A DNA stretch of 64,000 nucleotides from Bipolaris cookei. Taxonomy: Eukaryota; Ascomycota; Dothideomycetes; Pleosporales; Pleosporaceae. Shown one piece after another: positions 33,336-43,796 of the stretch. The position numbers and the translations under genes were made by a program. Under the pieces are notes generated by a model. That model saw only the letters and a list, made by a program, of their open reading frames with translations. It was not told where the DNA came from and did not search any database. Numbering within the stretch: the stretch's first letter is position 1; every line of letters starts with the position of its first letter. The DNA is taken from the NCBI GenBank assembly GCA_002286855.1, contig NRSV01000080.1:57428-121427 (forward strand). Reading direction: 5' to 3'.

Positions 33336-35121
33336 TATTATTATTATTTTGATTTTGATTTAACGTCCTTTTTCAGCCCTAGGGCTATATAAGACGTGCA
33401 GACCTAAGGTCCACAAGTATCTACGTGTTTCTATCAATTTAGTGTAGATAGGGGAGGGGGTTATCTAAATAAAGGTGAGGCTCTTAGCCTAGTGTATCGG
33501 AAAGTAGTAGGGGGTCTTGCGGGTAGTAGATAGGGTAAGGTAGGTAGATATAGGGCAGGGTACTAGTACTAGTAGCTCCCTAGTTTTCGGTGTTTCCTTT
33601 ATACCAGGCTTGTGTCCCAGCTTTTGTCTCCTCAATAAACCTAATAGTCGCCTGTATGCCTATACTAGTTTCTAGTAAGAAGACTAGTGATAGTGGATCC
33701 TTGCTTGTTTCTTGCATCTTCTCTCTAGCTTTTCTATATAGCGCACAGCTAAGTAGAATATGCCTAACGTCTTGAGTAGCTCTATAGTTGCATGGGCATA
33801 CGTTAGAGTCTACTTTCCCTCGATTAAATAGGAAGCTTCTCAGATAGCAGTGCCCTAGCTTTAGCTGATAGAAGGCACTAGATACCTCTCTTCTAGTAGA
33901 AGGGATAGCTATTTGCTTTCTAATCTTCCACTTATACTTTGCAGCGTAGGTGTTAGAGTTGAGCTCGATAGCTTTCCTTTTATACTGTTCGAGATATGTA
34001 AGCCACTCTCTTTGGCCTAGCTGTTTTACTCGTGTGCCAATTACAGCTAGGCTCGTTCTACTAGAGCTAGGATCTAGCTTTGTTGCCTCCTTAGCTAGTA
34101 TATCTGCTTTCTCGTTTCCGATGATATCTTGGTGTCCAGGTACCCAGTATATTGTAGGTGATAGGCCAGTTTCTTGTAGTTTCTCAGCTGCTCTTATACA
34201 TCTAAGTTGCCACTCTTGTCCAGGGTCATCAGAGGCAGTATTCAGTCTAAGTATAGCAGCTTGGTTATCTGCGTACACTCTGACTTCTAGACAGTCGTCT
34301 ACTAGATCGATAGCTTTCTCTAAGCCTAGTGTAATCCCTTCTAGCTCTCCGTTATAGACTAGCTGGTTGTAGCCTATATTGACTTTTTGTTGGGCTATGC
34401 GGGTGGCTCCTTTGTAGAAAGCTACTCCTACTCCTATACCTTTGCCTTTTTTTGTCGATGAGGCGTCTGAGTATATAGATAGTAGGTATTTGTCTTCTAG
34501 TTGTTCCTTGTGGTCTTTTGCTTCTGATTGTTTTGGTTTCTTAGTGTCAGATTTGATGGGTCTTCAATCATGGGGTCATGAAAAGGTGTTCATTCTTGCT
34601 ATCTCCTGAGGTGTCGCCTTTTTGTGGCTTTATTCTTTTCTTTTGTTTCCTTGGCCTTATGCATGGGCCTCAACTAAAGCCTTACTTCTGACACTTAGAT
34701 ATATGCGTCTTATAGGGCATTTCTGAGCTCCATGGCGTAGAGGCGTAGTGCTGGATCTTCTCACTATCTCTAGATAGAGTTGTTGAGATAGACTTTGTGA
34801 TGCGCTCTAGCTGTTTTCCTTGGTTGCTGGATATAGCAATGTTAAGTGGGTGGGTAGGAGCTAGTTTTAGTGCTCTAAAGGCGTATTGTCGTAGAGAGTT
34901 GTTTAGTCTAATTCTAGGGGGATATAGAGCTGCTTCTACCTCGCTAGGTATAGCAGGGGAGGTTCTAAACGATCCTAGAATCTTTCTACAAGCTTGGTTT
35001 TGAAGCTTTTGTCTTTGATTTTCAGCCGCTGTTTGCTCTCTCCAGAAGATTTGGCACCCATAGTCAGCTACACTCGTTACGCAGGCTAGATATAGTTGTC
35101 GTACGGCTCTAGGTGATAGGC
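33336..35121 (-). mobile_element. LINE of a second subfamily (RT C-terminus and RNase H)
   Basis: The AAT tail is at 33336-33350, followed by a 3' UTR unlike the common one. A frame of 232 residues (34278-33580) carries RNase H motifs (VYADNQAAILRL, WVPGHQDIIGNEKAD) and the knuckle region. Upstream, 34600-35121 encodes the RT thumb (LSPRAVRQLYLACVTSVADY-like) with stops. It ends at the ambiguous base 35122. Confidence 0.8.
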
Positions 35122-35122
35122 N
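35122..35122. other. Ambiguous base N, probable assembly join
   Basis: The only N in the window. Sequence on the left is minus-strand LINE, on the right plus-strand LINE of the other subfamily, so the join coincides with an orientation switch inside repeats. Confidence 0.9.
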
Positions 35123-35592
35123 ACTCTAGACCAGAAAATACTCAAACTCGCACTTCTACTCCATACTACGAGCGGTATAGAAGCTACTTTGGCTTTCATT
35201 ACTAGCACGAGAATAGGAACAAGAAAGTGGCACCTTGGCCAGGAAGGCTAGAAAGAAGAAAAAACAAGAGAAACGACAACAAAAGAAGAAAAATAAAGAA
35301 GAAGAATTTGATTTGATTTTATTAGCGCCATTTCTTTTCCCCTAAGAGAGCCCGCTGGAAGGTAGACTAGCTGGCCTACATCTCTCCCTGTTACCAAACT
35401 GGTCTTTAGCACCAGGCGTCTAGAAAGCTAGCAATAGCTCAAATAGACAAAGGCCGAAGCACAATAGCTACACTACGCCCATCGAAAACTCCCTAAATTG
35501 TAAACTAAGTAGATAGAGCGGCCTATGGCCAAAGTCCTACATAGCCAACGGCTGATACAGGACTATAATGGAATAATAATAATAATAATAAG
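35123..35592 (+). mobile_element. LINE 3' end
   Basis: Last codons of the LINE ORF (LLLHTTSGIEATLAFITSTR-like), the common 3' UTR with hairpin GGCCTATGGCC, and an (AAT)n tail ending near 35592. The 5' limit is set by the N at 35122, not by a biological border. Confidence 0.8.
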
Positions 35593-35625
35593 AGTCTCGC
35601 TGACATTAAAACCCGATTGCGCAAC

Positions 35626-37078
35626 ATGTCTTACCAAGCTACACGAGATGCTACAGTCATCCTGACTGACAGTAACAACTGGACAGCATGGTATCGTCAA
35701 CTTAAAATCAAATGTGAATCACTAAAGATTTGGGCACTCGCAGATCCAGAGGACTCGCAAGAACCACAACCAAAACCGGCGTTTCCACTCCCTCCGGTGC
35801 TATCAAATTACGAATCAATCGCAACCATACCGTCAACGATAAGCACTGCGTCGAGCTCCCGAACCCGCGGTAACACGCAACCGTAACGACGCGACGAACC
35901 CATTCTGGTAGACGTACCTACGCGACTCTCCCATCTGACGATGACGGGACGATAAGAATACCAAGAAGCTCGTAAAGACTACAAGATACGCATGGAAGCA
36001 TATCGGTTGCTTGAAAAAGAACACAAGGAGGAACAGGCAAAATATGAAAAACTGCTTGTTCACATCTTAGGGACCGTGTCGCCCCATTTGCAACTCAGTT
36101 GCTGCCACACGGGAAATAGCGTGCGAGAATGGATCAAGTCACTTCAAGAGACTGTCGGAGTGGACCCTGAAGAAGAAAGAATTCGAGCAAGGGAAAGATA
36201 CCTCGGAGCTCTCGGACCCATAAGAACCCCAAACAACTGGGAACCTTGGTTGATGGAATACGACCAAGCAGCCACTCGGGCGGAAGCCCTCAAAGTGAGC
36301 GAAGTACAAAACACCAAGGATGTGATACGAGACTTCCTAGACGCCGTCACAAAGATGGCCCCGAACTGGGTAACCACCTTCTCTGGACCAGGGTATGACG
36401 AAGCAGTCATGAATAGGAAGAAGGTGATGAAACTCTTCCGAGAATATATGAGCCAATACAACCCTATCAAGGGCAAGCAGAAGAGCGCTTTCGCTGCAGG
36501 AGAGGCATCATTTCTCGCTGGCGGTGAATCCGACCAGGATACACTCAGGGACGCCTCAGATGTATCGCAAAGAGCGCCATCTGCCCAGTCACAGGGCAAC
36601 CTGGGAAAACCCGGGAAGAAAAGAAAACGTGATGGTCAAGAGACCAAATCCAAGCAGTTCCCGAAGAGGAATACCGCGGCAGCGGGAGATGATTGTCCTG
36701 CTTGTGGACAGCGCCACAACTTATCAGACTGTTACTACGCATTTCATGAGAAAACACCCGACTGGTTCAAACCAAATCGGACGATTGCCAGGTTAGTCGA
36801 GCACAGAACAAAATTTGATAACGAGCTACAGAGAGAAATGAATAATCTTCGCCCAACCGGGAGGGAAGCACGCCCCACAAACTCATCCAGATCGTCAAGT
36901 ATGCCTCAAACAAAGATGTCACAAACACCAGATGCTCCAATCGATTGACTACAAGGAAGGATAATTGCGAAGATCCAGGAAAAATGGGGACTGGCGTCAT
37001 TCAAAGTTGATAGCCAGTACTACCCTCTTCGAAACCCATTTATTCTCGATTCTGGCACCACGATCCACATCTGCTTGA
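35626..37078 (+). pseudogene. Ty1/copia-type gag and start of protease, truncated
   Basis: A gag-like N-terminus (NNWTAWYRQLKIKCESLKIW, 35626-35886) runs out of frame, then a 318-codon frame (35992-36948) continues with the gag-polypeptide domain and a Cys/His knuckle (CPACGQRHNLSDC). After a stop at 36946 the reading resumes as FILDSGTTIHIC, the DSG active site of a retroviral-type aspartic protease, and ends abruptly at about 37078. No integrase, RT or LTR follows. It carries one frameshift and one stop and is 3'-truncated. Confidence 0.8.
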
Positions 37079-37182
37079 TTTTTTATATCAATCACCACAG
37101 CATGCGTGTGCGTGCCACACACCAACTTTTAAGCTGAATTTTTTCATCAAAAATCGTCAATTTTCTATCGGATATAGGGGTA

Positions 37183-37277
37183 ACACGTCGTGGGAAATCG
37201 ATTAACGCCACCTCTAACGTGTGCAGCCCTCTCGTTGAGGTGCTAGAGGGGGTATTATCGATTTTCCCGCGACGTGT
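37183..37277. repeat. 95-bp imperfect hairpin
   Basis: Arms ACACGTCGTGGGAAATCGAT (37183) and its near complement ending at 37277, with further pairing inside (CACCTC with GAGGTG). Origin unknown; it lies in non-coding DNA after the copia fragment. Confidence 0.6.
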
Positions 37278-37696
37278 TCAAAATGCGAAAATCTTCGAGA
37301 ACGCACGGATCGCCTCGATGACTAATAGAAAGACTACCATACGAAAACAAAACCAATCGAAAAACACCAAAAAAATAAATAAAAACCATTTGAACGCCAG
37401 GCTAGCCTTTGCTCACCAGGCACTCTATCCAAACGCCAAGACAGCCTTTACTCGCTGCGGCACCCCCATACCAAATGCTAAGGTAGCCCTTGCCTGTGTG
37501 ATAGGCTAGAGCCTAGTTGGTGTGTTGTACCTCGATGGAATCTCGGCCTGCTCCTAAAATCCGGATGCCACCTAGAGCTCCGAGTCTCGCCGAGACTCGG
37601 TGCGCTCTGACCGACAACCGGAGCGACTAGGTCTTATCGACTCGATTGTGCAGGGGCAGCTAGCACTGTATATAGATAGCTACGTAGCTCAGAAGC
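37278..37696. other. Non-coding stretch with weak internal repeats
   Basis: Three imperfect units of about 45 bp (starting AACGCCAGGCTAGCC, AACGCCAAGACAGCC, AATGCTAAGGTAGCC; 37394-37500) and a perfect palindrome GAGTCTCGCCGAGACTC near 37581-37597. No gene is supported. Confidence 0.4.
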
Positions 37697-39604
37697 TCAG
37701 TTCTCTATCGAATACAATCTTGTTACCAGGCATCGGCAACCTTTGCGCAGCCTCTCACAATGCCACTTTCTTGTTCCTATCCTTGTGCTAGTAATAAAAG
37801 CCAAGGTGGCTTCTATACCGCTCGTGGTATGGAGTAATAGTGGGAGTTTGAGTACTTTTTGGTTGAGAGTCTTTTTGAGCTGGTTTCTTTCTACGCTGTA
37901 GAAGCCGCAGTATAGAAGTAAATGCTCTGCCGTTTGTGGTCTCCCGCATCTGCAGAGCTCGCATTCTCTTCTCTTAAATCTCTTTAAGTAGGCGTTGAAG
38001 TATCCGTGTCCTATCTTAAGAGAGTAGAAGGAGCTTGAAATATCTCTTTTCGTGTCTCTTGGGATTGCTAGTTGGTTTTTTATCTTAAGATCGAAGATAG
38101 CTCCATAGCTAGTCTTCTTCTCTCTTGCTTTTCCCCTATACTTTCTCCACTCTTCTGCTTGGCTAGCTCTTTGGAGGAGCTTAATCTTAGTGCCTAGGAA
38201 GGCTAGGCTTGTTTGTGATTTTTTTGGTGTTTGTTTTGTGGCTTCCTTAGCTAAGGAGTCTGCTTTTTCGTTTCCTTCTATATCTGTGTGGCCGGGAGCC
38301 CATTTTAAGAAGATCTTTGCTTTTCTGTTTAGGATAGCTTTAGCTGCTTTTTGGCACCGAATCACCCACTGCTGACTAGGCTTATCTGATAGACTCTGGA
38401 GCCTGTAGATGGCAGCTTGGTTGTCAGCGTAAACGTGGATATTCTGGTCTTTTTTTGCTATTTTAGCAGCGTATTCGAACGCTGCTGTAATGCCTTCAAG
38501 CTCTCCATTATAGACGAGTTGGTGCTCGCCTATATTCTTTGTCTCTGCGTAGATTTCTTCTTGGTTTGGGTTATAGACTACTAGGCCTACTCCAATCCCA
38601 TCTCCGTCTTTAGTTTTAGAGGCGTCTGAGTAGATTACTATAGAGTTATCCTCTATTTTTTGGATATAATCTTTGTGCGCTGCTGCCTCTTCTTCTTTAG
38701 ATTTCTTTGATATCGAGATATTGTAGTTAAGCGAATCCCATGGTCTGAACTTATATGGGATGATCTCTTCTATCTCTTGGGTATCTGGGATAGAGCTCGT
38801 GATAGCGCGTAGCTGTCTTGGCTTGTTTGGCTGTTTTGATAGCTGAAGGGTTGTTTTTTGTAGCCTTGCAATAGCTTTTATAATTGGATGGGTTGGAGCT
38901 AGTTGTATAGCTCGTAGAGCGTATTTTCGATTTGTTTGGCTTAGCCGTACTGCTGGTGACGGCAAGCTAGCTTCGATGCTTGTTGGGATAGCTGGAGCTG
39001 TTTTAAATACTCCTAGTACCTTTCTGCATGCCGCGTTATGTAGCGGCTGAAGCTGATCTTCTATATAGCTCTGGTTTCGCCAGTAGATTGGCGACCCGTA
39101 ATCTGCAATGCTCGTAACGCATGCTAGATATAGTTGTCTAATAGCAAAGGGAGATAGCCCGCGGTCTATATTCGCTAGTCTCCCCTGGACTGTGATTGTC
39201 GATTGGAGATCTTCTGTTCCTTTCCTTTTTTTGGTAAAGTGAATCAGTTGGTACTTTTCGGGAGCGAAGCTGGCCTCAAACCTCCGTACCCATACGAGGC
39301 ATTTGTCGTGAGCAATTGTGAGGCGGCGACAGTTGTCTGAAGCGGAGGGGCCCCATACGACCAGGTTTGTGTCATCTACAAACCCGAATCCCATGGTTCC
39401 GTCTTGGACGTTCTCGAATCTCTCCAGTAGTTCTGAGATGAAGAAGAGGAAGAGGATCGGCGACAGGGTTGATCCCTGGGGTATGCCCGTCTCAGTCTTC
39501 ATCCATTCACTTGTATAGTCGTTGAAGCTTATCTTTGTGCGCCTGTCTGTGAGGAACGATTCGACAAAGCCTACGATCCACTCCGGGAATCCCTTCTTTC
39601 GCAT
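37697..39604 (-). CDS. LINE ORF2-like: reverse transcriptase and RNase H, 635 codons
   Basis: Longest intact retroelement frame here. It shows FVDDT (RT active site, residues 75-79), then the thumb LYLACVTSIADYGSPIYW, then RNase H with all four acidic positions (IYSDASKTKDG, NGELEG, VYADNQAA, GHTDIEGNEKAD) and the knuckle CRCGRPQTAEHLLLYC. Compared with the copy at 31766-32398, an in-frame block including KWLGVHL is missing, so polymerase function is doubtful. The frame continues upstream to 39880 (LALDLAGAFDNVSH, RT motif A) but for one TAA at 39620-39622. The 3' UTR is absent and the last 20 codons read into unrelated sequence. A Tad1/I-type LINE is most likely. Confidence 0.8.
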   Translation of the reverse strand: MRKKGFPEWIVGFVESFLTDRRTKISFNDYTSEWMKTETGIPQGSTLSPILFLFFISELLERFENVQDGTMGFGFVDDTNLVVWGPSASDNCRRLTIAHDKCLVWVRRFEASFAPEKYQLIHFTKKRKGTEDLQSTITVQGRLANIDRGLSPFAIRQLYLACVTSIADYGSPIYWRNQSYIEDQLQPLHNAACRKVLGVFKTAPAIPTSIEASLPSPAVRLSQTNRKYALRAIQLAPTHPIIKAIARLQKTTLQLSKQPNKPRQLRAITSSIPDTQEIEEIIPYKFRPWDSLNYNISISKKSKEEEAAAHKDYIQKIEDNSIVIYSDASKTKDGDGIGVGLVVYNPNQEEIYAETKNIGEHQLVYNGELEGITAAFEYAAKIAKKDQNIHVYADNQAAIYRLQSLSDKPSQQWVIRCQKAAKAILNRKAKIFLKWAPGHTDIEGNEKADSLAKEATKQTPKKSQTSLAFLGTKIKLLQRASQAEEWRKYRGKAREKKTSYGAIFDLKIKNQLAIPRDTKRDISSSFYSLKIGHGYFNAYLKRFKRRECELCRCGRPQTAEHLLLYCGFYSVERNQLKKTLNQKVLKLPLLLHTTSGIEATLAFITSTRIGTRKWHCERLRKGCRCLVTRLYSIEN

Positions 39605-39881
39605 TACCCAGAGTAGGCGTTAGTGTGAGACGTTGTCGAACGCTCCAGCCAGGTCTAGTGCTAGTACGGATACTACTGGTTGCTTCGCTGCCCATGCTGT
39701 TTGAATGCTGCCCGTGAGGAGTTCCAGTGCGCAGAGGGTGGACCTTTGCTTTCTTGCACCCATTCGGTTGTACGGGATGAGGTTCCTTTCTTCCATTTCT
39801 GCCGCTATCCTGTTGGCTACAATTTTTTCCACAACTTTCGCCATATCCATGCCGATATATCTTTGCATAGCCTGCGACAAA
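37760..39881 (-). mobile_element. LINE fragment with RT and RNase H, both ends lost
   Basis: Matches other copies from RT motif A to the end of the ORF, then breaks before the 3' UTR near 37760. The upstream border lies at the TA target of the pogo element starting at 39884. No target duplication was found. Confidence 0.75.
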
Positions 39882-40158
39882 TAGCTTGCAACAGGTCACT
39901 GGTTGCAACACCCCCTGCAACATCAAAATCTCCACCCACCCACTTTAACACATCATTACTCCACCACCATAACAGCTATCGCAAAAGTGATTGCAGCAAT
40001 CGATTTGAAAGGTCTGAAAAGACAAGTCTCATACCGTGAAACTGCAAAAAAATGGTGTTGAGGTGTCAACGTTGACGTGCCGACACCACCAGCAGCATTA
40101 CTCCTATGCAACCACTGCGCAAAAACATCAATTACCCACTCCACCACAAGAGGCTGAG

Positions 40159-41179
40159 AGGCTCCAAAGCCTATCAGATAAGCCCGGCCAGCAGTGGGTG
40201 ATTCGGTGCCAAAAAGCAGCAAAAGCTATCCGTAACAAAAAAGCAAAGATCTTCTTGAAATGGGCGCCAGGCCACACAGACATAGAAGCAAACGAAAAAG
40301 CAGATTCGTTAGCAAAGGAAGCTACAAAACAAGCACCAAAAAAATCACAAACAAGTCTAGCCTTTCTAGGTACTAAGATCAAACTCCTTCAACGAGCTAG
40401 CCAAGCAGAAGAGTGGGGAGAGTATAGGAAAAAAGCAAGAGAAAAGAAGACTAGCTATGGAGCTATCTTCGATCTAAAGCTTAAAAACCAACTAGCAATC
40501 CCGAGAGGCACGAAAAGAGAGATTTCAGGCTCTTTCTACTCCCTTAAGATAGGACACGGATACTTTAACTCCTACCTAAAGAGAGTAAATAGAAGAGAAA
40601 CAGACCTCTGCCAATGTGGGAGACCACAAACAGCAGAGCATCTACTTCTATACTGCGGCTTCTATAGCGCAGAAAGAAACCAGCTTAAAAAGACTCTAGG
40701 CCAAAAAGTACTTAAACTCCCACTCCTACTCCATACTTCGTGTGGTATAGAAGCTACCTTAGCTTTTATTACTAGTACGAAGATAGGAACAAGAAAGTGG
40801 TACCTAGGCCAGGAAGACTAGAAAAGAATAAAAACAAGAAAGAAAACAGCAAGAAAGAAAGAAAACAGCAAGAAAGAAAGAAAAAGAAGAAAAATACGTT
40901 TGCTTTTATTTGCGTTTATTAGTACTATTTCCTTTTCCTCTAGAGAGCTCGCTGGAAGGCAGCTTAGCCGCCCTACATCTCTCCCTGTCACCAAACTGCT
41001 CTTTAGCACCAGGCATCTAGAAAGCTAGTAATAGCTGAGCTAGATAAAGGCCGAAGCACCCTAGCTATACTCTATAGCAGAAACCTCCAAATTGTAAATA
41101 AGAACTAGATAGAACGGCCTTTGGCCAAAGTCTTACATAGCCAACGGCTGATACAGGACTATAAATGGAATTAATAATA
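40159..41179 (+). mobile_element. 5'-truncated LINE, 1021 bp, 13-bp target duplication
   Basis: ACAAGAGGCTGAG flanks it (40146-40158 and 41180-41192), placed inside the transposase HTH region. It encodes the last 220 residues of the LINE ORF without stops (RNase H from ERLQSLSDKPGQQWVIR, GHTDIEANEKAD, CQCGRPQTAEHLLLYC, stop near 40820), then the full 3' UTR with hairpin GGCCTTTGGCC and AAT tail. The best-preserved 3' end of the family in this window. Confidence 0.93.
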
Positions 41180-42026
41180 ACAAGAGGCTGAGCTTGTAAA
41201 ATATTTTACAGATCTATCAGACCTTTTTTTTCACATACACGATCCATGATAAAAATTGTCGTCCAGTGTATTGCGAAATGGGAGCCTTCGTATAGCTGGA
41301 TTACCCGATTTCTGCGCAGGAACTCAGACACTCTCACCACCAAAAGCTCCACTGGCACTGGCTCAGTTTGTACAAAAGCTGACAATTTGGATAATTATTG
41401 ATCGTATTTCAATCTTATTCACTCCAAGATCACCCAGTATAACATGTTATCGCACAATATGTATAATTGTTGAATGGACTCTATTGGCTAGCCAGCGCTT
41501 GGTGTTAGCAAGATGTCTAAGTCAATACAGCTAGTTGCACGGTGTACACAGCGTGCGGGTAGGTGGGGGTGGCAAGTAACTATCGTTCATTGCTATCTCT
41601 GTTCTACGTTCAAAGGAAAAAGGGTTGATGTACTCCTGGGTCCGTGCACAAGTATCCGTGGGGAACCGGAGTCACGCGATCACTCCCTCAGTGCCTGATT
41701 TAGGTTCGGACAATAATATTAATAATAAGATCAATTTATAGTGCTACCTGGTTCCCTTTCGGGTCTATGAACACTTCTTGCATCTGTACAGGGCAAAACC
41801 AGCTAGGTACTAGCTGTAAACACCCCTGTTCTCGTCCGTGTGTATTGTGTAGCTTGGTTCTTTTGCCTTTTGTAATAGGTATACTTTCTCTAATTGTTGG
41901 TGCTGCCGTTTTTGTCGTTGATGACCATGTTGTTCGGGTATTTCAGTTGATGTTGGTCCTTGTCGTCCTGTCGCATATGCAGGGTTCGTAGGGTCGTAGC
42001 TATACTGTAGCCGCGGGTCCGATATT

Positions 42027-42225
42027 CATACTTGGGAACAAGCAAGCGTGCTTGCCTGCTTGCTTGTTACGCTTGGTTGCTAATTTAGAGGAGCCCGCTT
42101 GGCTTGCACTTAATTGGTGAAGGTTTATAGAGAGGCGCTTGGCTTGCCTATTCAGGCAAGCAACCAAGCGTAATATGCAAGCAACCAAGCAAGCGTGCTT
42201 GCTTACTTGCTTGTTCCCAAGTATG
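42027..42225. mobile_element. 199-bp MITE with 8-bp target duplication
   Basis: Termini CATACTTGGGAACAAGCAAG and its exact complement; CCGATATT on both sides (42019-42026 and 42226-42233). Internal sequence is rich in GCTTGCTTG-type repeats. The 8-bp duplication points to hAT-type (less likely Mutator-type) mobilisation. Confidence 0.9.
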
Positions 42226-42506
42226 CCGATATTATCGTTGGAGGGTTGGGCATTGGTCGTAACGTGTCCGTTGGGTGGTAGCAGACCAGAACACCACCAG
42301 CCACGGGCGCCGATTTTGCTGTCCATATTGTCGAGTATCTCTTCTGTGAGTAGCCGTGAGGAGCGACTACTTAGTCTATTGCGGGGCGAGCGCAATATGC
42401 GACAGCTTGTTAGGTTTGAACCGACGAATCATCGGAGTTATGATTCTTACCAGGGGAGTGACTAAAATTCCCCTCGGCTGTCGACTGGTCCCCGGAAGAA
42501 GGGTTT

Positions 42507-42605
42507 GACTGCTGCCGGGTTCGAACCGACGTTGCATGCAACTGGGGCACAAAATCCGTGTGCAATTGCAACAGGCCAGGCGCTTGACCACTGCGCCAAG
42601 CAGCC
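42507..42605 (-). ncRNA. tRNA-like Pol III head of the SINE-like unit
   Basis: Same 99-nt sequence as 43218-43316, inverted. See that entry for the structure. Confidence 0.6.
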
Positions 42606-43217
42606 AATATCTATAATATGGATAAGAAGAGCTTCCTCCTTGGGGTAACAAAAAGGAGCGAAAGAGTGTTTTCGAAACAACTTTGGTCCCAAAAGAAAGT
42701 TACTGCAGCCTTTCAATATGGTAACTGTGAATAGATAACGATTTTAGCTTGTGTTTGCGCTGATAGGAGCTTACTAGACCCGGCGGTAATCTTCGAAGGA
42801 AGGAGCAGTCCTCACGATAGCTGGGTACGCGATCTTGAAGTTGGAAAACACCAAATATTTTGTGCTACAAGTGACTGAAGATGGGGTAACAATCAGCTCG
42901 CACTTGCTTGGGTCGAACAGCCCTTTGATCGTCTCACAAATGCTAAGGCAAAACGAAATTTCCGACTCCTTCTCGACGGCTGCGGCAGTCATATTACCCC
43001 TGGCTTCATCGACTACTGCGACCGTCACTGGATTCTGCTTGCAATATTTCCCCCTCACGCAACTTACAGTCTTTAGCTACTTGACGTAGTGTTGTATAAG
43101 CCCCTATCCTCTGCGTACTCAGATGCCATCACCAACCTCCTCCACCGCAGTCAGGGGCTACTCAGCGTGCAGAAAAGTGATTTTATACGCTTATTTTGGC
43201 AGGCCTATATACAGACT

Positions 43218-43316
43218 GGCTGCTTGGCGCAGTGGTCAAGCGCCTGGCCTGTTGCAATTGCACACGGATTTTGTGCCCCAGTTGCATGCAACGTCGGTTC
43301 GAACCCGGCAGCAGTC
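43218..43316 (+). ncRNA. tRNA-like Pol III head (A box, B box, long variable arm)
   Basis: GGCTGCT pairs with AGCAGTC to make a 7-bp acceptor-like stem. The A box (TGGCGCAGTGG), D stem GCGC/GCGC, B box GGTTCGAACCC in a T arm GTCGG/CCGGC, and a class II-like variable arm GTTGC-AT-GCAAC are all present. The anticodon arm region is enlarged and does not form a normal 5-bp arm with T33, so it is tRNA-derived rather than a clear tRNA gene; an intron is an alternative explanation. Confidence 0.6.
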
Positions 43317-43597
43317 AAACCCTTCTTCCGGGGACCAGTCGACAGCCGAGGGGAATTTTAGTCACTCCCCTGGTAAGAATCATAACTCCGATGATTCGTC
43401 GGTTCAAACCTAACAAGCTGTCGCATATTGCGCTCGCCCCGCAATAGACTAAGTAGTCGCTCCTCACGGCTACTCACAGAAGAGATACTCGACAATATGG
43501 ACAGCAAAATCGGCGCCCGTGGCTGGTGGTGTTCTGGTCTGCTACCACCCAACGGACACGTTACGACCAATGCCCAACCCTCCAACGATAATATCGG

Positions 43598-43796
43598 CAT
43601 ACTTGGGAACAAGCAAGTAAGCAAGCACGCTTGCTTGGTTGCTTGCATATTACGCTTGGTTGCTTGCCTGAATAGGCAAGCCAAGCGCCTCTCTATAAAC
43701 CTTCACCAATTAAGTGCAAGCCAAGCGGGCTCCTCTAAATTAGCAACCAAGCGTAACAAGCAAGCAGGCAAGCACGCTTGCTTGTTCCCAAGTATG
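43598..43796. mobile_element. 199-bp MITE, second copy
   Basis: Inverse of 42027-42225, with AATATCGG as flanking repeat (43590-43597 and 43797-43804), that is, the same 8-bp duplication read on the other strand. It moved with the SINE-like unit, not independently. Confidence 0.85.

Larger units (their letters stand above)
41712..42605 (-). mobile_element. tRNA-headed SINE-like unit, left copy (contains MITE)
   Basis: On the minus strand it starts at 42605 with a tRNA-like head, has a second B-box-like GGTTCAAACC, carries a 199-bp MITE, and ends in a TTA/ATT-rich tail near 41712. The 885 bp 41721-42605 are the inverted match of 43218-44102; every segment I compared was identical. Tail lengths differ between copies. 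Confidence 0.8.

Noticed and set aside
42000..42465. Overlapping frames of 131 and 108 codons, present twice in mirror image (also 43358-43823)
   Set aside because: They are read through the MITE and SINE-like unit; amino acid repeats come from the CTTGCTTG repeats, and no protein motif is seen.
43218..43316. A functional tRNA gene
   Set aside because: Acceptor, D and T arms fit, but the anticodon arm is enlarged without a clear T33 and anticodon stem; it is always attached to the repeat unit, so tRNA-derived is safer.
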